DNA from: Haematococcus lacustris
Lineage: Eukaryota > Chlorophyta > Chlorophyceae > Chlamydomonadales > Haematococcaceae
DNA: 64,000 nucleotides
Direction: 5' to 3'
Assembly: GCA_030144725.1 (NCBI GenBank)
Contig: JASKMD010000005.1
Coordinates: 2,721,476-2,785,475, forward strand
The notes under the pieces were generated by a model that searched no databases, was not told where the DNA came from, and was given only the letters and a program-made list of their open reading frames with translations. Below, piece by piece: positions 1 through 10,027 of the stretch. The translations under genes and the position numbers were made by a program. Within the stretch, counting starts at the first letter, position 1, and every line of letters starts with the position of its first letter.

Positions 1-128
1 GCCATGCACCATCCGTTCCGCATCCGCTCCAGCTCCAGAATTGAAGCATGTGTCGCTTAAGTCACGCACACCACCACGCTGCTTTTGTTGGTCGGCTGCT
101 AGCGCGCGCGCCAGCGGCGCCTGTGCAG

Positions 129-331
129 GGTATGAGCATCGGCGCACGATCGGCTGGGACGCTACCAAAGAGAAGAATGCGGAGCTGGAGGGCAAGGCCT
201 GTCGAACATGGATATTCAGTGACAGACGCAAGGTGCTTGCGGCGAAAGCCCACGGCATAGCTAAGCGCAAAGCGCAACAACGAGCAAACAAGGCGGCGGC
301 GCGCGATGACAGCTCTGATGATAGCGATTGA
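129..331 (+). CDS. Possible last exon of an unidentified gene
   Basis: An open frame follows a plausible splice acceptor (CTGTGCAG, ending at 128) and runs to a TGA at 329-331. The product is a basic, lysine/arginine/alanine-rich segment containing GWDATKEKNAELEGK and an acidic tail RDDSSDDSD. Such a charged C-terminus is common in nuclear or nucleolar proteins, but I recognise no family. The rest of the gene would lie left of the window or in the first 100 bases. The frame stays open back to an ATG at 41, so a 96-codon single-exon gene is also possible. It is convergent with the PEX10 gene on the other strand, whose stop is about 90 bases away. Confidence 0.35.
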
Positions 332-421
332 TTTTTTCATTCATTCTACCGGACTTGAGGACATGAAACTGCGTGGTTGTCGATGCCGATGTTCATGCAT
401 AGTATGTTAACAGCTCGAGGT

Positions 422-1523
422 CTAGAACAGCGTCGTGTGATACAGAGGCACTAGCTGGGGAGGTATGACGTTCGCTCGACAAAGAGGGCACTCCGGCTTC
501 TCCGTGCACCACTGCGCCACGCACTGCCAACAGAAAACGTGTCCGCAGGGTGTGCTTGTGGGGTGACGCCGTGCGGACAGGCACAAAGGACATTGCCGCC
601 CTGACACAACCGGGACGTAGGCTTGTACCGGTAATGGTCGCGATGTCCCGCCAAACCGCTCAAGCGACGGCCTCGTCGCCCGGTAGCCGCCCGTGGTTCT
701 TTGCAGCGGTGAGCCTCGCTCCGACCCCGGACCCACGTCGTTGCCCCCACAATCTAGGTGTGTGTTCGCCCGCGACGGGTGGCGTACGAGGACCCCATCA
801 TCGGCCTCCTGCTCCTCACTGCTCTCACTGGACAGCCTGGTCGACCCTGGCTGGCCCAGCCCCTGCCCCTGCCCCAGCTGCTCTCCCAGCCCCTTCCCTC
901 CCTGCGCTCGACCGCTTGTGCAAGCGCCAAGCACAGGTACAAGCGACTGCTGCAGGGCAGGCGCTGCGGCAGACGGTGGTGATGCGCATGCACTGTCGTC
1001 TCCGTCTGCGCCCTCATACTGCGCCTGCTCAGGCAGCAGCAGTGCATGCTGTAGCACCGGAGCAGCACCAGATCCCTGGGTGGCCCCTAGCCACAGCAGC
1101 AGCTGTGTCCCTAGCCTCCCTATGCCCTTGTCAGCCCCTTGGCTCAGGTCTTGTCTGGAGGAAGCTGGTGGGCAGCTGGCTGCTGGGCCTGATACGGACG
1201 CCTTGGCGTGTGAGGCAGCCGCAAGCAGCTGCTGCCGTTGGTGCTGCTCTGTGAAAGCCTGGGCATAGCGCTGAAGTTGAAGGTAGCCTGATACCACCAG
1301 CTGCACCATCAGCAACACGCCCAGGGCACGGTAGGAGGTGCGCCTGCATGGGCCGCATGGGGAAATACTGGTCACGGCCCGCCAAGAGTGACATGAAGTG
1401 TGACAACCCTAGCCCTCATACCACTGGCAAGCAAGTTAGTCTTTGCTACACGCTGATGCATGGCAGAGGAAGCAGCAGGGCTGTGGCAGGGCTTCACTGG
1501 GGCTCTACCGGGTCAGTCAGTCA

Positions 1524-1560
<37 letters not shown>

Positions 1561-3172
1561 TCAGTCAGTCAGTCAGTCAGTCAGTCAGTCAGTCAGTCAG
1601 TCAGTCAGTCAGTCAGTCAGTCAGTCAGTCAGTCAGTCAGTCAGTCAGTCAGTCAGTCAGTCAGTCAGTCAGTCGGTCGGTCGGTCAGTCGGTCAGTCGG
1701 TCAGTCGGTCAGTCGGTCAGGCGGGCGGGCGGGCGGGCGGGCGGGCGGGCGGGCGGGCGGGCGGGCGGGCGGGCGGGCAGACAGGCAGGCGCTGAGCAGG
1801 CAGTCAATCAACAGTCGTGTGAGGTATGACAGGTGGTTCCCCCTTCCTAACCACCCCAACTACCTCACCCTGCCATGGGCTGCGCTGTTGTGATGTAGCG
1901 CACGCCAGCCAGGCGGTGGGCCACGTTGTAGTAGACCCCCCAGACGTAGAACAGGGCCAGGTGCAAGCGCGCCGCAGGGCCCAGCAGCCAGCTATGCAGG
2001 CGCGGCCACACTGCTGCCAGGGCCAGCTGGGTGCGGGGCAGCTGCCGCAGCCTGGCTGCTGGCCCTTGCAAAAGGGGCAAGGGGAGGGGGAGGTGGCTGG
2101 CCTGGGGGCCTGCTAGTGGGTGGGGCCTGCCACCTGCCCCTCCTGAAAGCTGGTTAGGGGGGTGCTGGGGGTCCGGGTCATCCTGCTGCCCTGCCTCCCT
2201 GCCTTGAGCCTGGGCAGGCTGCTGCTGCTGCTGCTGCTGCTGGCCTGATGCGTGTCGTGTCAAACCCTGAGCTGACTGCTCCTCAAGGTGCTGACCTGCC
2301 CCCTGCTGCTGCGGCCCCTGCTGCTGATCTTGCTGCTGATCTTGCTGCTGCTGGAGGCGGGCCAGGTGGGCTGTCAGGGAGTCAGTGAGGTAAGGGCCTA
2401 GAGAGCGGCACAGCACTAAGGCGGTGCGGCGGGGGAGGCCTGGGCTGCGGCCAGAGGCTGCAGGGGCGGGTAAGGTAGAAGCAGCAGGCACAGCAGCGCC
2501 AGCAGCAGCAGCAGCAGTGGGTGCGAGAGCAGGAGCAAGGCACCGACAGCAAGGGCAAGGCAGCAGCAACAGGTGTTGGCATGGCAGCAGGGGCTAGGCA
2601 GTGGCAGCAGCCGTGGAGGAGCTGCGGAGAGGTCTCCGTGGCAGCCCAGCTGACTGCTGGCCAGCTAGGCTGTCTGATCACCCGCTTCCCCTTGCCCTCC
2701 CACACGCCTCCCTGCCTAGCCGCTGGCCCTGCGAGACACTGATGTGTGGCGCACCGTTGACTTGCATCATGTTGCAATACTCCTCGCCCAGCGTCTGCAG
2801 CCCGCAGCCTGTGGTGAGGCAATGGTACAACAGGCTGGCCACCAGCTCAATCTCCCTGCAGCAAGCAGACGCCAGACCCTCTGCCTGACCAGACACAGCA
2901 AAGCTTGGACTTGACACTGTTGTCAGGCACATTGACAACTCTTCTGTACCATTTTCGTTGCCGAACATTGTGGTCTTCTAAAGGAGACCCCACCTACCCG
3001 CTCCACTCCCTCACACCAACCTGCCATTTTGAAGCGCTGGGAATGAACCTGCGAACCGACGGACCACATCGTGGCATGCGTCTATCGTTTGTTGCAGATA
3101 CAGCGCGTCCTTTTGTGTCGACCTCACGATGTCAGGCTGCGACGCGCCAAACAGGCGCAGCTGTGGTAACAT
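422..3172 (-). CDS. PEX10: Peroxisome biogenesis factor 10 (RING-type E3 ligase), 4 exons
   Basis: Exons on the minus strand are 3172-3021, 2855-2755, 2457-1869 and 1343-422, and all splice phases close. Exon 1 carries [14 protein letters not shown] and exon 2 has [15 protein letters not shown], both hallmarks of the Pex2/Pex10/Pex12 N-terminal domain. Exon 3 holds [19 protein letters not shown]. Exon 4 has [14 protein letters not shown] and ends in a C-terminal C3HC4 RING ([20 protein letters not shown], then CPLC) finishing [13 protein letters not shown]10 is a peroxisomal membrane ubiquitin ligase that, with PEX2 and PEX12, ubiquitinates the receptor PEX5 for recycling. Oddities: glutamine-rich insertions in exon 3 (about 2220-2350), a long low-complexity linker before the RING, and a (CAGT)n repeat in intron 3. 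An upstream in-frame ATG at 3235 is an alternative start; I prefer 3172 because the family N-terminus is short. Confidence 0.9.
1513..1787. repeat. Tetranucleotide repeat (CAGT)n grading into (CGGT)n and (GGGC)n
   Basis: A run of tetramers inside PEX10 intron 3 (1868-1344). It begins with CAGC/CAGT units, shifts to CGGT and then to pure GCGG units. The change of variant along the array suggests successive local expansions. Its serine/glutamine ORFs are artefacts. Confidence 0.95.
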
Positions 3173-3305
3173 ACAGGTTGACCGGAGCGAGGGGACGGGA
3201 CAGGGTTTGCGACGACCTACCGAAGGATGCATCATGGGCTCGCTTGAATTTCATCTTTTGCTTTTTGCTGTGCTTGCATCATTTGTTGCTTGGTTGTGAC
3301 AGCAT

Positions 3306-3339
3306 GGTTAGGGTTAGGGTTGGGGTTAGGGTTAACCCC
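3306..3339 (+). repeat. Interstitial telomere-like tract (TTAGGG-type)
   Basis: Four GGGTTA-type units (one GGGGTT variant) end in GTTAACCCC, just upstream of PEX10. It is too short to be a chromosome end and is flanked by unique DNA on both sides. A second degenerate telomere-like tract lies at 42114-42140 and its inverted copy at 46829-46855. Confidence 0.6.
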
Positions 3340-3582
3340 AAACAGATTGAACACTGGAGGCGCACAGGCAGCGGTACTCATCAAATAAGGTCCACACATC
3401 ACAATGCGAGCTGTTCCGTAGCTGCATCGATGACTGGGACGCCAACACAATTCTGCATCTCTACATAGTCGGTCCAAGGTCGGTGTTTGCAACTACGACA
3501 CTGACAGCACCCACATACATCCACTACTCTACAACTGAAGGGCAATACACGCAGTGTGGATATGGCACCGCCATAGTCACTA

Positions 3583-3637
3583 TGTCACGTGATAAGATGT
3601 TCCTAAACATGATAGTGCGCTGCAGAGGATAAGGAAT
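3583..3637. repeat. 55-bp split repeat B2 (outer copy)
   Basis: Starts TGTCACGTGATAAG and ends ATAAGGAAT. Identical to 4035-4089. It lies outside the left 396-bp repeat, between it and the element edge. It shares its last base with the first base of A2. Confidence 0.85.
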
Positions 3638-4032
3638 GTAAGATAGCAAACGGAATGAGTAAGGACGCCTCGACTAGCAGCAAGCAAGGCAAAGCTGATA
3701 CCCGTCACCAGTATGGTGCCGGCCTTCAGATGCCGATGGCAGTGAGCTGAGAATACCTCCAGACTTGGGTGCCCGTGATTACATCGGACAGCTGGTAAGG
3801 TCTTCTAAGCTGCCGCCGCAGCATACCAATCCACTACAAATACCCAACCCCCATGCAACCATGTCAGAACTATTATGCAAGTCGCAGGATACACACACAA
3901 ATCCATCCACAGTGACCAGGTCACATCAACCATCATCCACTAATCACCATCTACCGTGATACAACCGCCTGTCATGCTTGCAAGGCTCGTCCATGTCACG
4001 CATTCCGCACAGTCACGCTCATGGTTGTGACA
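3637..4032. repeat. 396-bp direct repeat A2
   Basis: Begins TGTAAGATAGC and ends GGTTGTGACA. Repeated in the same orientation at 9621-10016 (offset 5984) with no difference that I can see. The sameness implies recent insertion or conversion. The junction with B1 (4027-4040) forms the 14-bp palindrome GTGACAGCTGTCAC. Confidence 0.9.
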
Positions 4033-4034
4033 GC

Positions 4035-4089
4035 TGTCACGTGATAAGATGTTCCTAAACATGATAGTGCGCTGCAGAGGATAAGGAAT
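4035..4089. repeat. 55-bp split repeat B1 (inner copy)
   Basis: Same sequence as 3583-3637. It sits between A2 and the element interior and is followed by an 8-C run (4090-4097). On the element's strand that run is a G-tract next to the repeat, similar to a priming purine tract. Confidence 0.85.
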
Positions 4090-4852
4090 CCCCCCCCCAG
4101 CTGCAAGCATGTGTGATGATGACTCGATGAAACGCAAACATGCAGCAGATGGTAGAGAGCAAACGAAGCAGCGCATGAGTTTATGCATATGTTGTGACCA
4201 CCTAACTAATGCACCTGTCTACCATACCAACCCCTTTGACATCCTTGGCGGCGGCCAAGTGCTAAAACCTGTGGCATGCTTGCCTCCAGGCCGGACCCAT
4301 GCGGTAAAACCGCGAAAACCCTACATGGATCCTATGGCTCATTCTACTTGAGCCACTGACCATCACCATGACATGGTGCTCACCCGCCAGCGTCGTGCCT
4401 GATGCATCCTACGCGCGGCAGCGGGTCGGCCGTAATGTAGCATTCCTACCCTGGATGTCCATAACCTCCTGAAAAGATAACATGTGCAAGCATGCTGGGA
4501 TGATTGTGGTGAATGTGATAGTTGTGCAGCATGATCCACGTAACGAGTGATGTTAGAGAAAATCAAGGCATGCATGCAAGATGTATGCGAGTAAAACAGT
4601 GTGAGCAAGAAGCGACATGCAATGAGAGCGTGTAAAACGTGATGTGTGATATGCAAGGACATAAAACATGATGTATGATAGCGACATGACACGAACGATG
4701 GGGTGAATAGCAATAGTGCGACACGTGTGAAATGTGATGAGCAATATGAGACACATGATGAGTTCAATGGCAGCAGTGTGACAAGTGTGACATGCATGCA
4801 AACTTAACATCCCCCCCCCTCACTCCTAGCCCACGCCCAACCCTAAGTGCCT
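4090..4852. other. Element 3' non-coding region
   Basis: Lies between the gag stop and repeat B1. It contains an AT-richer stretch (4490-4800) rich in degenerate ATGATGTG-like words. I see no conserved coding sequence in either strand; the short ORFs look random. Confidence 0.5.
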
Positions 4853-7800
4853 TTATAGCTTCAGATAGGCCCCCATCACTGGCAGCTTGAGCAAATGACG
4901 CTTCTGGGCCTTTGATGAGAACACCATGACCCATCCCATCCCAGACCCCAAGCTTGGACAGGTGACGTGAAGTAGACGCTCCGCCTGCTTGAGCTGCTGG
5001 ATCCAGCGGAAACGAGCGGGTGGTGCATCTGAGAGGTAGGCATGGGGTACCAACATGCACACAAGGGAATGAGCATAGATTACCGCTAGCGGCAGCAGCA
5101 GATCCAGGACAGCAGGGTCAGGGCTGCTGATGATGGCGTCGATGGGCTGCTGCTGCAACAGTGCACGGTAGGCAGCAGGGGAAAGAGATAGATGCAGTTG
5201 TGCTGACAATGGCTGCAATTCAAGCCCCGATATGATGATGGGTGTAGTGGTGCATGGATCTAGCAGGCTGTGCATGAGGTCCAGGTTGATGACTGTGCTT
5301 GCCACACGCAGCTCTTGAGGTGTGATGCTGAAGCCGCTGCATTGTGGATGTGTTATCGTGTATGTCACGTTCGGTGTCGCAACATCAGCAAGGTGAGCAA
5401 GAGTAACTGCTGGCTGCGCAGCTGTGGCCGTGGGCAAAGCTGGATCAGGTGCTGTAGATGGTGAGCAGTGCTGGGTGGTGCTGGTGTGAGAGCTGGGCAA
5501 CAGCTGTGCACCCCCCCCAGCAGCAACAACCAGCGCATGCGACAGGGATGAGGAGGATAGGCAGCTGTGAGCATGGGCGTGCAGCAAGCTGGCATGGTGC
5601 AGGGCAGCCGCCACCGCATACAAACTCTCTGCAGCCGTGGCGTCCATGCAGTGCCCAGTGATCTGGTGGCGGTCAGCTGTAGTAAGCCCCGGTGCGGCAG
5701 TGGTGCCAACAACATAACCCAGCGCCAGCTCCCTCTCTTGGATGTTGGGTTCGCGAGTAGTGCCTTTCTTGGATGTCACACCGTTGGGCACACCATTGGG
5801 CAATTGGGTGTACTGCTCTGGCGAGTGTGCAGCAGCAGGTCCATCTGGCAACACCATGCTGATGACTGAGCATGCGATGGCAGAGGTGGGCAGATCAGGG
5901 ATGGGAGGTGGCAGGCTAGTAACGATGGCCGGCAGCCAGAGCAAGAAGAGGAAAGAAAGGAACAGCCGTAAGGGAGTGAGAGTGTGCCACACCACTTCCC
6001 TGGACGAGCGTCGAGGCAACAGCGGTGACGGCGGGGGCAAGGTCGGTGCACTTGAGCGCTGCTGCTTGGCCACATGCTGGGCTGCGGCGGTGCCCACAGC
6101 CAGGTGTTTGGCTGATCGCTGCGATGCGCTGGATGTCTGAGACGTGCGCCGAGCTGCAGGGTCTCGTGCTGAGGAGAGCACAGATTGACTGGCTGTACCT
6201 CCCCCCCTGCGGGTGGCTGGCTGAGCTGAGCTGCGCACCGACTTCACCCCTGATCCTGCTGGTATGGGTGCGTCATCGGTGGCCACCCCGCTTCTGGCAC
6301 CCTCTGTGGTTGCAAGGTCACCCCCACGGCTGACTGCGCTGGGTGTGGTGGTGCCCGCTGCCACTGGAGGTGTCCCCACATGCAAGTGCACCCCAGGGGT
6401 GTGGATCATGGCAGAAGCGGTGCCGCTGGTTGCACAGGGCTGAACCTGGCTGTGGGACACGGCAGTGCAAGCCACAAGCAGCTGGCTGCTGCCCATGGGC
6501 GCTGAGTATAGGAGGGGAAGGCAGCCTTTGGGCCCAGTGACTGGCAGTGAGTGAGAGGTGCGGATGTCTCCATGGCTGTGCAGCCGGGGGCAATAAGAGA
6601 ACTGCCGGTCGTACACATCGCACACGCCCTTGGTCTGCGAGAGGAAGTTGGCTCCAAGCAGCAGGTCATAAGCAAGGGGGCTACCAGGAGGCATGACAAT
6701 GGCCTCCAGGTCGTGCACCATGGCATGGGGAGTGCCATAGCTGAGACTCACGCGCAGGGTGGCAACCTGGGTGGCTAAGGCCTCTGCACCACTTGCAGTG
6801 GACAAGCGACGGCTGCAAGGGGTGAGGGGCAGGTTCAGCGCGGCTGCACACTCATGCGAAATGAGGCAGCTGTCACTGCCCCCGTCCAGCATGACACCCT
6901 GGAGCAGATGCAGCTGGCCCTCACTGTCAGCCACTGCACACCCTGACTGCACCGTGACGTTGGAGAAGTATGTCAGGTGCTGGTTGGGCACAGCGGTGTG
7001 GCAGGCAGCACGCACAGCGGCCGCTCGTGGAGGTTCAGCAGCGATGTGAGCAGCAGTGTCAACAGGTGCGACACTGGGCGAGAGGTGCTGCTCAATACGC
7101 GTCACACGTTGAGCAAGGTGCTGCAGCTGCACAGCCAGCTCCTGCAGGCCGGGCTGGGTGGCAAACACAGAGCCCATGGTGGGGGTGGTGGCTGGGGCAG
7201 CAGGAGGAGCAGGGGCTGCAGCCTTAGGCAGGGTGTGGGTGGCACCAGCAGGCAGGGCTGCAGACATAGGCGTGAATGGCACTGCTCTAGCTGCATTAGC
7301 TGTGATGATGCAGAAGCTGCCATGCTCAGGGTAGGAGAGGGGCTGCACCCGCGCATCCAGCGACACCCAATGCCCTGACATGTCCCATGCACCCAGCCCG
7401 GACCCCTCTGCTGACACGGTGTGGGCTCGAGCAGGACCTGACAGGCTAGGTGGAGGAGCTGCTTGCAGATGTGGATACAGCTTGAAGCAACGCTCAGGGG
7501 GATGGTAGCGCTTGTGACAGTAGCTGCAGGTGTGCTGCGCATGGGCTGGAGCAGCAGGTACATACCCCCTGTCCAGCAGAGGCGTGCGTTGCCTGGGGTC
7601 AGTGATGGCGCGCGACACCACACTGCCAGCCGTGTGTGCAGCTACGGCATGCGCTGCGCGCGGAGCACTTCCACCGATGACTCTCTGCTGCTCATGAGGT
7701 GGCATAGCCTGGAACTGCCTGCACTCAGCCAAATCATGGCCAGCATAGGGGTGAAGAGGGCAGGTCTTGGCAGGCCGCGAGCGCTGGGTCTGCATGGGCG

Positions 7801-8917
7801 CATGCTGCATGGGTGCACTACGCAAGGCAGGCTGAGGCATGGCTGCATAATCCAGCTGCATTGGTGGCGCAGCATAAGCTTGGGACATGGGCAAGGATGG
7901 CAACGGCTGTTGCATGACAGGGTGCGGCATTGGATAACCCATTTCCTGCATGGGCTGCTGCAGGTGATGTGGCATGGGCTGCTGCAAGGGCTGTGGCACG
8001 GGCTGCCGAGCACGCTCGCGTTGCGGGGGCTGAGGCAGCGCCCAAGCTTGAAGCTCAGCCAACTGCTGCCGCAACAGGAGCACCTCCTCTGACACTAGGT
8101 CCTGCTCTGCGCGTAGCGGTGGGCGATCAGCAGTGGCAGGCACATAACGCATGCTGTCAAGCAGGTTCTCATGCGCTGCACTGACTGCATGCAAGGCAGC
8201 TCTGAAGGCGCGCTGATCCTGCCGGTCCTCTGCATCCGGCACAGCCTGGTGGAATAGGCGCACAGCCTCGTCCCTGAGCTTGGTGCGCTGCTCCTGGCGC
8301 ATGGTGGGCACTTGTAGGCAATGGGAGAAGAGGTGGTTGATGGCGGTGAAGTGGGTTAGTGTGCCACGCCTGATGGCCTCATTCACAGCGCTCTCAAAGG
8401 CTGTGGCGAAAGCCTTAGCGCTGCTGCACCCTTTGCCCCCTAGCACGAGAGCTGGGTCTAGGCCTGCCTGGTGGCTGGGTGGGTCTATCAGCTGCTCCTC
8501 CACCAGGTCTAGCAAGGCCTCTAATGCTTCTGCCCTGTCAGCCTCGTCGCCCCAGCCATCTACCAGCTGCTCATAAGCATCTGTAATGGACTGAAAGAAC
8601 ACGCCATCCATGGCAGAGCTGGCCAGCAGGTGATGGAACGCATTCACCGGTATGTGGAGGTTGAGGCCTAGGTACGCCCGCAGCTTGAGGCTGAAGGCTC
8701 TGAAGGCCAGCCGGGAAGTGCCTATAAGCTCTGGCACCGCCATGGTGACGAGCGCCATGGGTTGTACTGCTCGACTGCTGCGGGTTGGGGCTGGGGCTGG
8801 TTCCTGGGGCGGTGCTGCTGCGTCGAAGACTGGGTTGTCCGTGGAGCTGTACGGTCCGTTAAGCTCCAACGGTGTGCCCAGTACAGGCGGCTGAGTTATG
8901 GCAGCCACCTCGCGCAA
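4853..8917 (-). CDS. Gag-retropepsin polyprotein of the TOC1/PAT-like element
   Basis: An uninterrupted 1354-codon ORF. Residues 60-300 are a helical gag-like region. A proline/glutamine/methionine-rich segment follows. Next come two zinc-knuckle-like motifs: CPLHPYAGHDLAEC (CX2HX4HX4C, variant) and CSYCHKRYHPPERC (canonical CX2CX4HX4C). Further on is a retropepsin-like domain with GVMLDGGSDSCLIS (catalytic D-G-G) and the later LLLGANFL. The C-terminal 500 residues include a serine/proline-rich part, one hydrophobic segment (LFLSFLFLLWLPAIV), and a terminal region with DAIISSPDPAVLDLLLP. That terminal region faintly resembles the adenine methyltransferases of some DIRS/PAT elements, with a degraded SPPF-type motif; this is weak. 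No reverse transcriptase, RNase H, integrase or tyrosine recombinase follows. The intact frame suggests recent function. Confidence 0.8.
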   Translation of the reverse strand: MREVAAITQPPVLGTPLELNGPYSSTDNPVFDAAAPPQEPAPAPTRSSRAVQPMALVTMAVPELIGTSRLAFRAFSLKLRAYLGLNLHIPVNAFHHLLASSAMDGVFFQSITDAYEQLVDGWGDEADRAEALEALLDLVEEQLIDPPSHQAGLDPALVLGGKGCSSAKAFATAFESAVNEAIRRGTLTHFTAINHLFSHCLQVPTMRQEQRTKLRDEAVRLFHQAVPDAEDRQDQRAFRAALHAVSAAHENLLDSMRYVPATADRPPLRAEQDLVSEEVLLLRQQLAELQAWALPQPPQRERARQPVPQPLQQPMPHHLQQPMQEMGYPMPHPVMQQPLPSLPMSQAYAAPPMQLDYAAMPQPALRSAPMQHAPMQTQRSRPAKTCPLHPYAGHDLAECRQFQAMPPHEQQRVIGGSAPRAAHAVAAHTAGSVVSRAITDPRQRTPLLDRGYVPAAPAHAQHTCSYCHKRYHPPERCFKLYPHLQAAPPPSLSGPARAHTVSAEGSGLGAWDMSGHWVSLDARVQPLSYPEHGSFCIITANAARAVPFTPMSAALPAGATHTLPKAAAPAPPAAPATTPTMGSVFATQPGLQELAVQLQHLAQRVTRIEQHLSPSVAPVDTAAHIAAEPPRAAAVRAACHTAVPNQHLTYFSNVTVQSGCAVADSEGQLHLLQGVMLDGGSDSCLISHECAAALNLPLTPCSRRLSTASGAEALATQVATLRVSLSYGTPHAMVHDLEAIVMPPGSPLAYDLLLGANFLSQTKGVCDVYDRQFSYCPRLHSHGDIRTSHSLPVTGPKGCLPLLYSAPMGSSQLLVACTAVSHSQVQPCATSGTASAMIHTPGVHLHVGTPPVAAGTTTPSAVSRGGDLATTEGARSGVATDDAPIPAGSGVKSVRSSAQPATRRGGGTASQSVLSSARDPAARRTSQTSSASQRSAKHLAVGTAAAQHVAKQQRSSAPTLPPPSPLLPRRSSREVVWHTLTPLRLFLSFLFLLWLPAIVTSLPPPIPDLPTSAIACSVISMVLPDGPAAAHSPEQYTQLPNGVPNGVTSKKGTTREPNIQERELALGYVVGTTAAPGLTTADRHQITGHCMDATAAESLYAVAAALHHASLLHAHAHSCLSSSSLSHALVVAAGGGAQLLPSSHTSTTQHCSPSTAPDPALPTATAAQPAVTLAHLADVATPNVTYTITHPQCSGFSITPQELRVASTVINLDLMHSLLDPCTTTPIIISGLELQPLSAQLHLSLSPAAYRALLQQQPIDAIISSPDPAVLDLLLPLAVIYAHSLVCMLVPHAYLSDAPPARFRWIQQLKQAERLLHVTCPSLGSGMGWVMVFSSKAQKRHLLKLPVMGAYLKL

Positions 8918-9120
8918 GCACGAATGCGGATGTAAGCGCTAGTGCACTGGGCGAACGTGTTAAAGAAACACGCACCGCGGAGCTACGGCTGGCTGCAGCC
9001 TGAACACCCCGGAGTGCCCAGGACTGCAGCCGAAGTGAAGATGCTGACGCCCAGACGTCCGTCTGTCAACAGCTGAAGGCAATTGATAACCTTCCTCCGG
9101 GGAAATGAGCTTAGAAGAAA

Positions 9121-9620
9121 NNNNNNNNNNNNNNNNNNNNNNNNNNNNNNNNNNNNNNNNNNNNNNNNNNNNNNNNNNNNNNNNNNNNNNNNNNNNNNNN
9201 NNNNNNNNNNNNNNNNNNNNNNNNNNNNNNNNNNNNNNNNNNNNNNNNNNNNNNNNNNNNNNNNNNNNNNNNNNNNNNNNNNNNNNNNNNNNNNNNNNNN
9301 NNNNNNNNNNNNNNNNNNNNNNNNNNNNNNNNNNNNNNNNNNNNNNNNNNNNNNNNNNNNNNNNNNNNNNNNNNNNNNNNNNNNNNNNNNNNNNNNNNNN
9401 NNNNNNNNNNNNNNNNNNNNNNNNNNNNNNNNNNNNNNNNNNNNNNNNNNNNNNNNNNNNNNNNNNNNNNNNNNNNNNNNNNNNNNNNNNNNNNNNNNNN
9501 NNNNNNNNNNNNNNNNNNNNNNNNNNNNNNNNNNNNNNNNNNNNNNNNNNNNNNNNNNNNNNNNNNNNNNNNNNNNNNNNNNNNNNNNNNNNNNNNNNNN
9601 NNNNNNNNNNNNNNNNNNNN
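9121..9620. other. Assembly gap (500 N)
   Basis: A run of exactly 500 N, the usual placeholder for unknown length. It ends precisely where repeat A1 starts, which suggests the assembler collapsed or broke at the repeat. The element's 5' leader and any missing domains may lie here. Frames running across it are meaningless. Confidence 0.99.
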
Positions 9621-10016
9621 TGTAAGATAGCAAACGGAATGAGTAAGGACGCCTCGACTAGCAGCAAGCAAGGCAAAGCTGATACCCGTCACCAGTATGG
9701 TGCCGGCCTTCAGATGCCGATGGCAGTGAGCTGAGAATACCTCCAGACTTGGGTGCCCGTGATTACATCGGACAGCTGGTAAGGTCTTCTAAGCTGCCGC
9801 CGCAGCATACCAATCCACTACAAATACCCAACCCCCATGCAACCATGTCAGAACTATTATGCAAGTCGCAGGATACACACACAAATCCATCCACAGTGAC
9901 CAGGTCACATCAACCATCATCCACTAATCACCATCTACCGTGATACAACCGCCTGTCATGCTTGCAAGGCTCGTCCATGTCACGCATTCCGCACAGTCAC
10001 GCTCATGGTTGTGACA
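9621..10016. repeat. 396-bp direct repeat A1
   Basis: Right-hand copy of the repeat at 3637-4032. Unlike A2 it is not flanked by a 55-bp B repeat. Only a short ACTATGTC-CGTG similarity to the outer edge of B2 follows. Confidence 0.9.
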
Positions 10017-10027
10017 ACTACTATGTC

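Larger units (their letters stand above)
3585..10019 (-). mobile_element. TOC1/PAT-like retroelement with split direct repeats
   Basis: In element orientation (minus strand) the order is A1 (10016-9621), gap, gag ORF (8917-4853), B1 (4089-4035), A2 (4032-3637), B2 (3637-3583). A1 and A2 are 396-bp direct repeats that look identical; B1 and B2 are identical 55-bp repeats. This A1-ORF-B1-A2-B2 order is the split-direct-repeat layout known for PAT/Kangaroo tyrosine-recombinase elements and for Chlamydomonas TOC1. The left edge sits in ACTATGTC (3579-3586), and ACTATGTC recurs just past the right edge (10020-10027), as a target duplication or crossover site. No reverse transcriptase or tyrosine recombinase is visible, so the copy looks non-autonomous unless such a domain is hidden in the N gap. 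The A repeats begin TG and end CA, so a simple LTR reading was considered; the B repeats argue against it. Confidence 0.7.

Noticed and set aside
550..1268. ORFs of 191-234 codons on the plus strand over PEX10 exon 4
   Set aside because: Antisense shadows of the GC-rich PEX10 RING exon.
8960..9734. ORFs of 180-238 codons around 9.1-9.7 kb
   Set aside because: They run through the N gap and are mostly X residues.
3637..10016. Ordinary LTR retrotransposon with 396-bp TG...CA LTRs
   Set aside because: The extra 55-bp repeats flanking only the left copy, and the position of the flanking ACTATGTC, fit split direct repeats better; no RT or integrase is present. Not fully excluded because of the gap.
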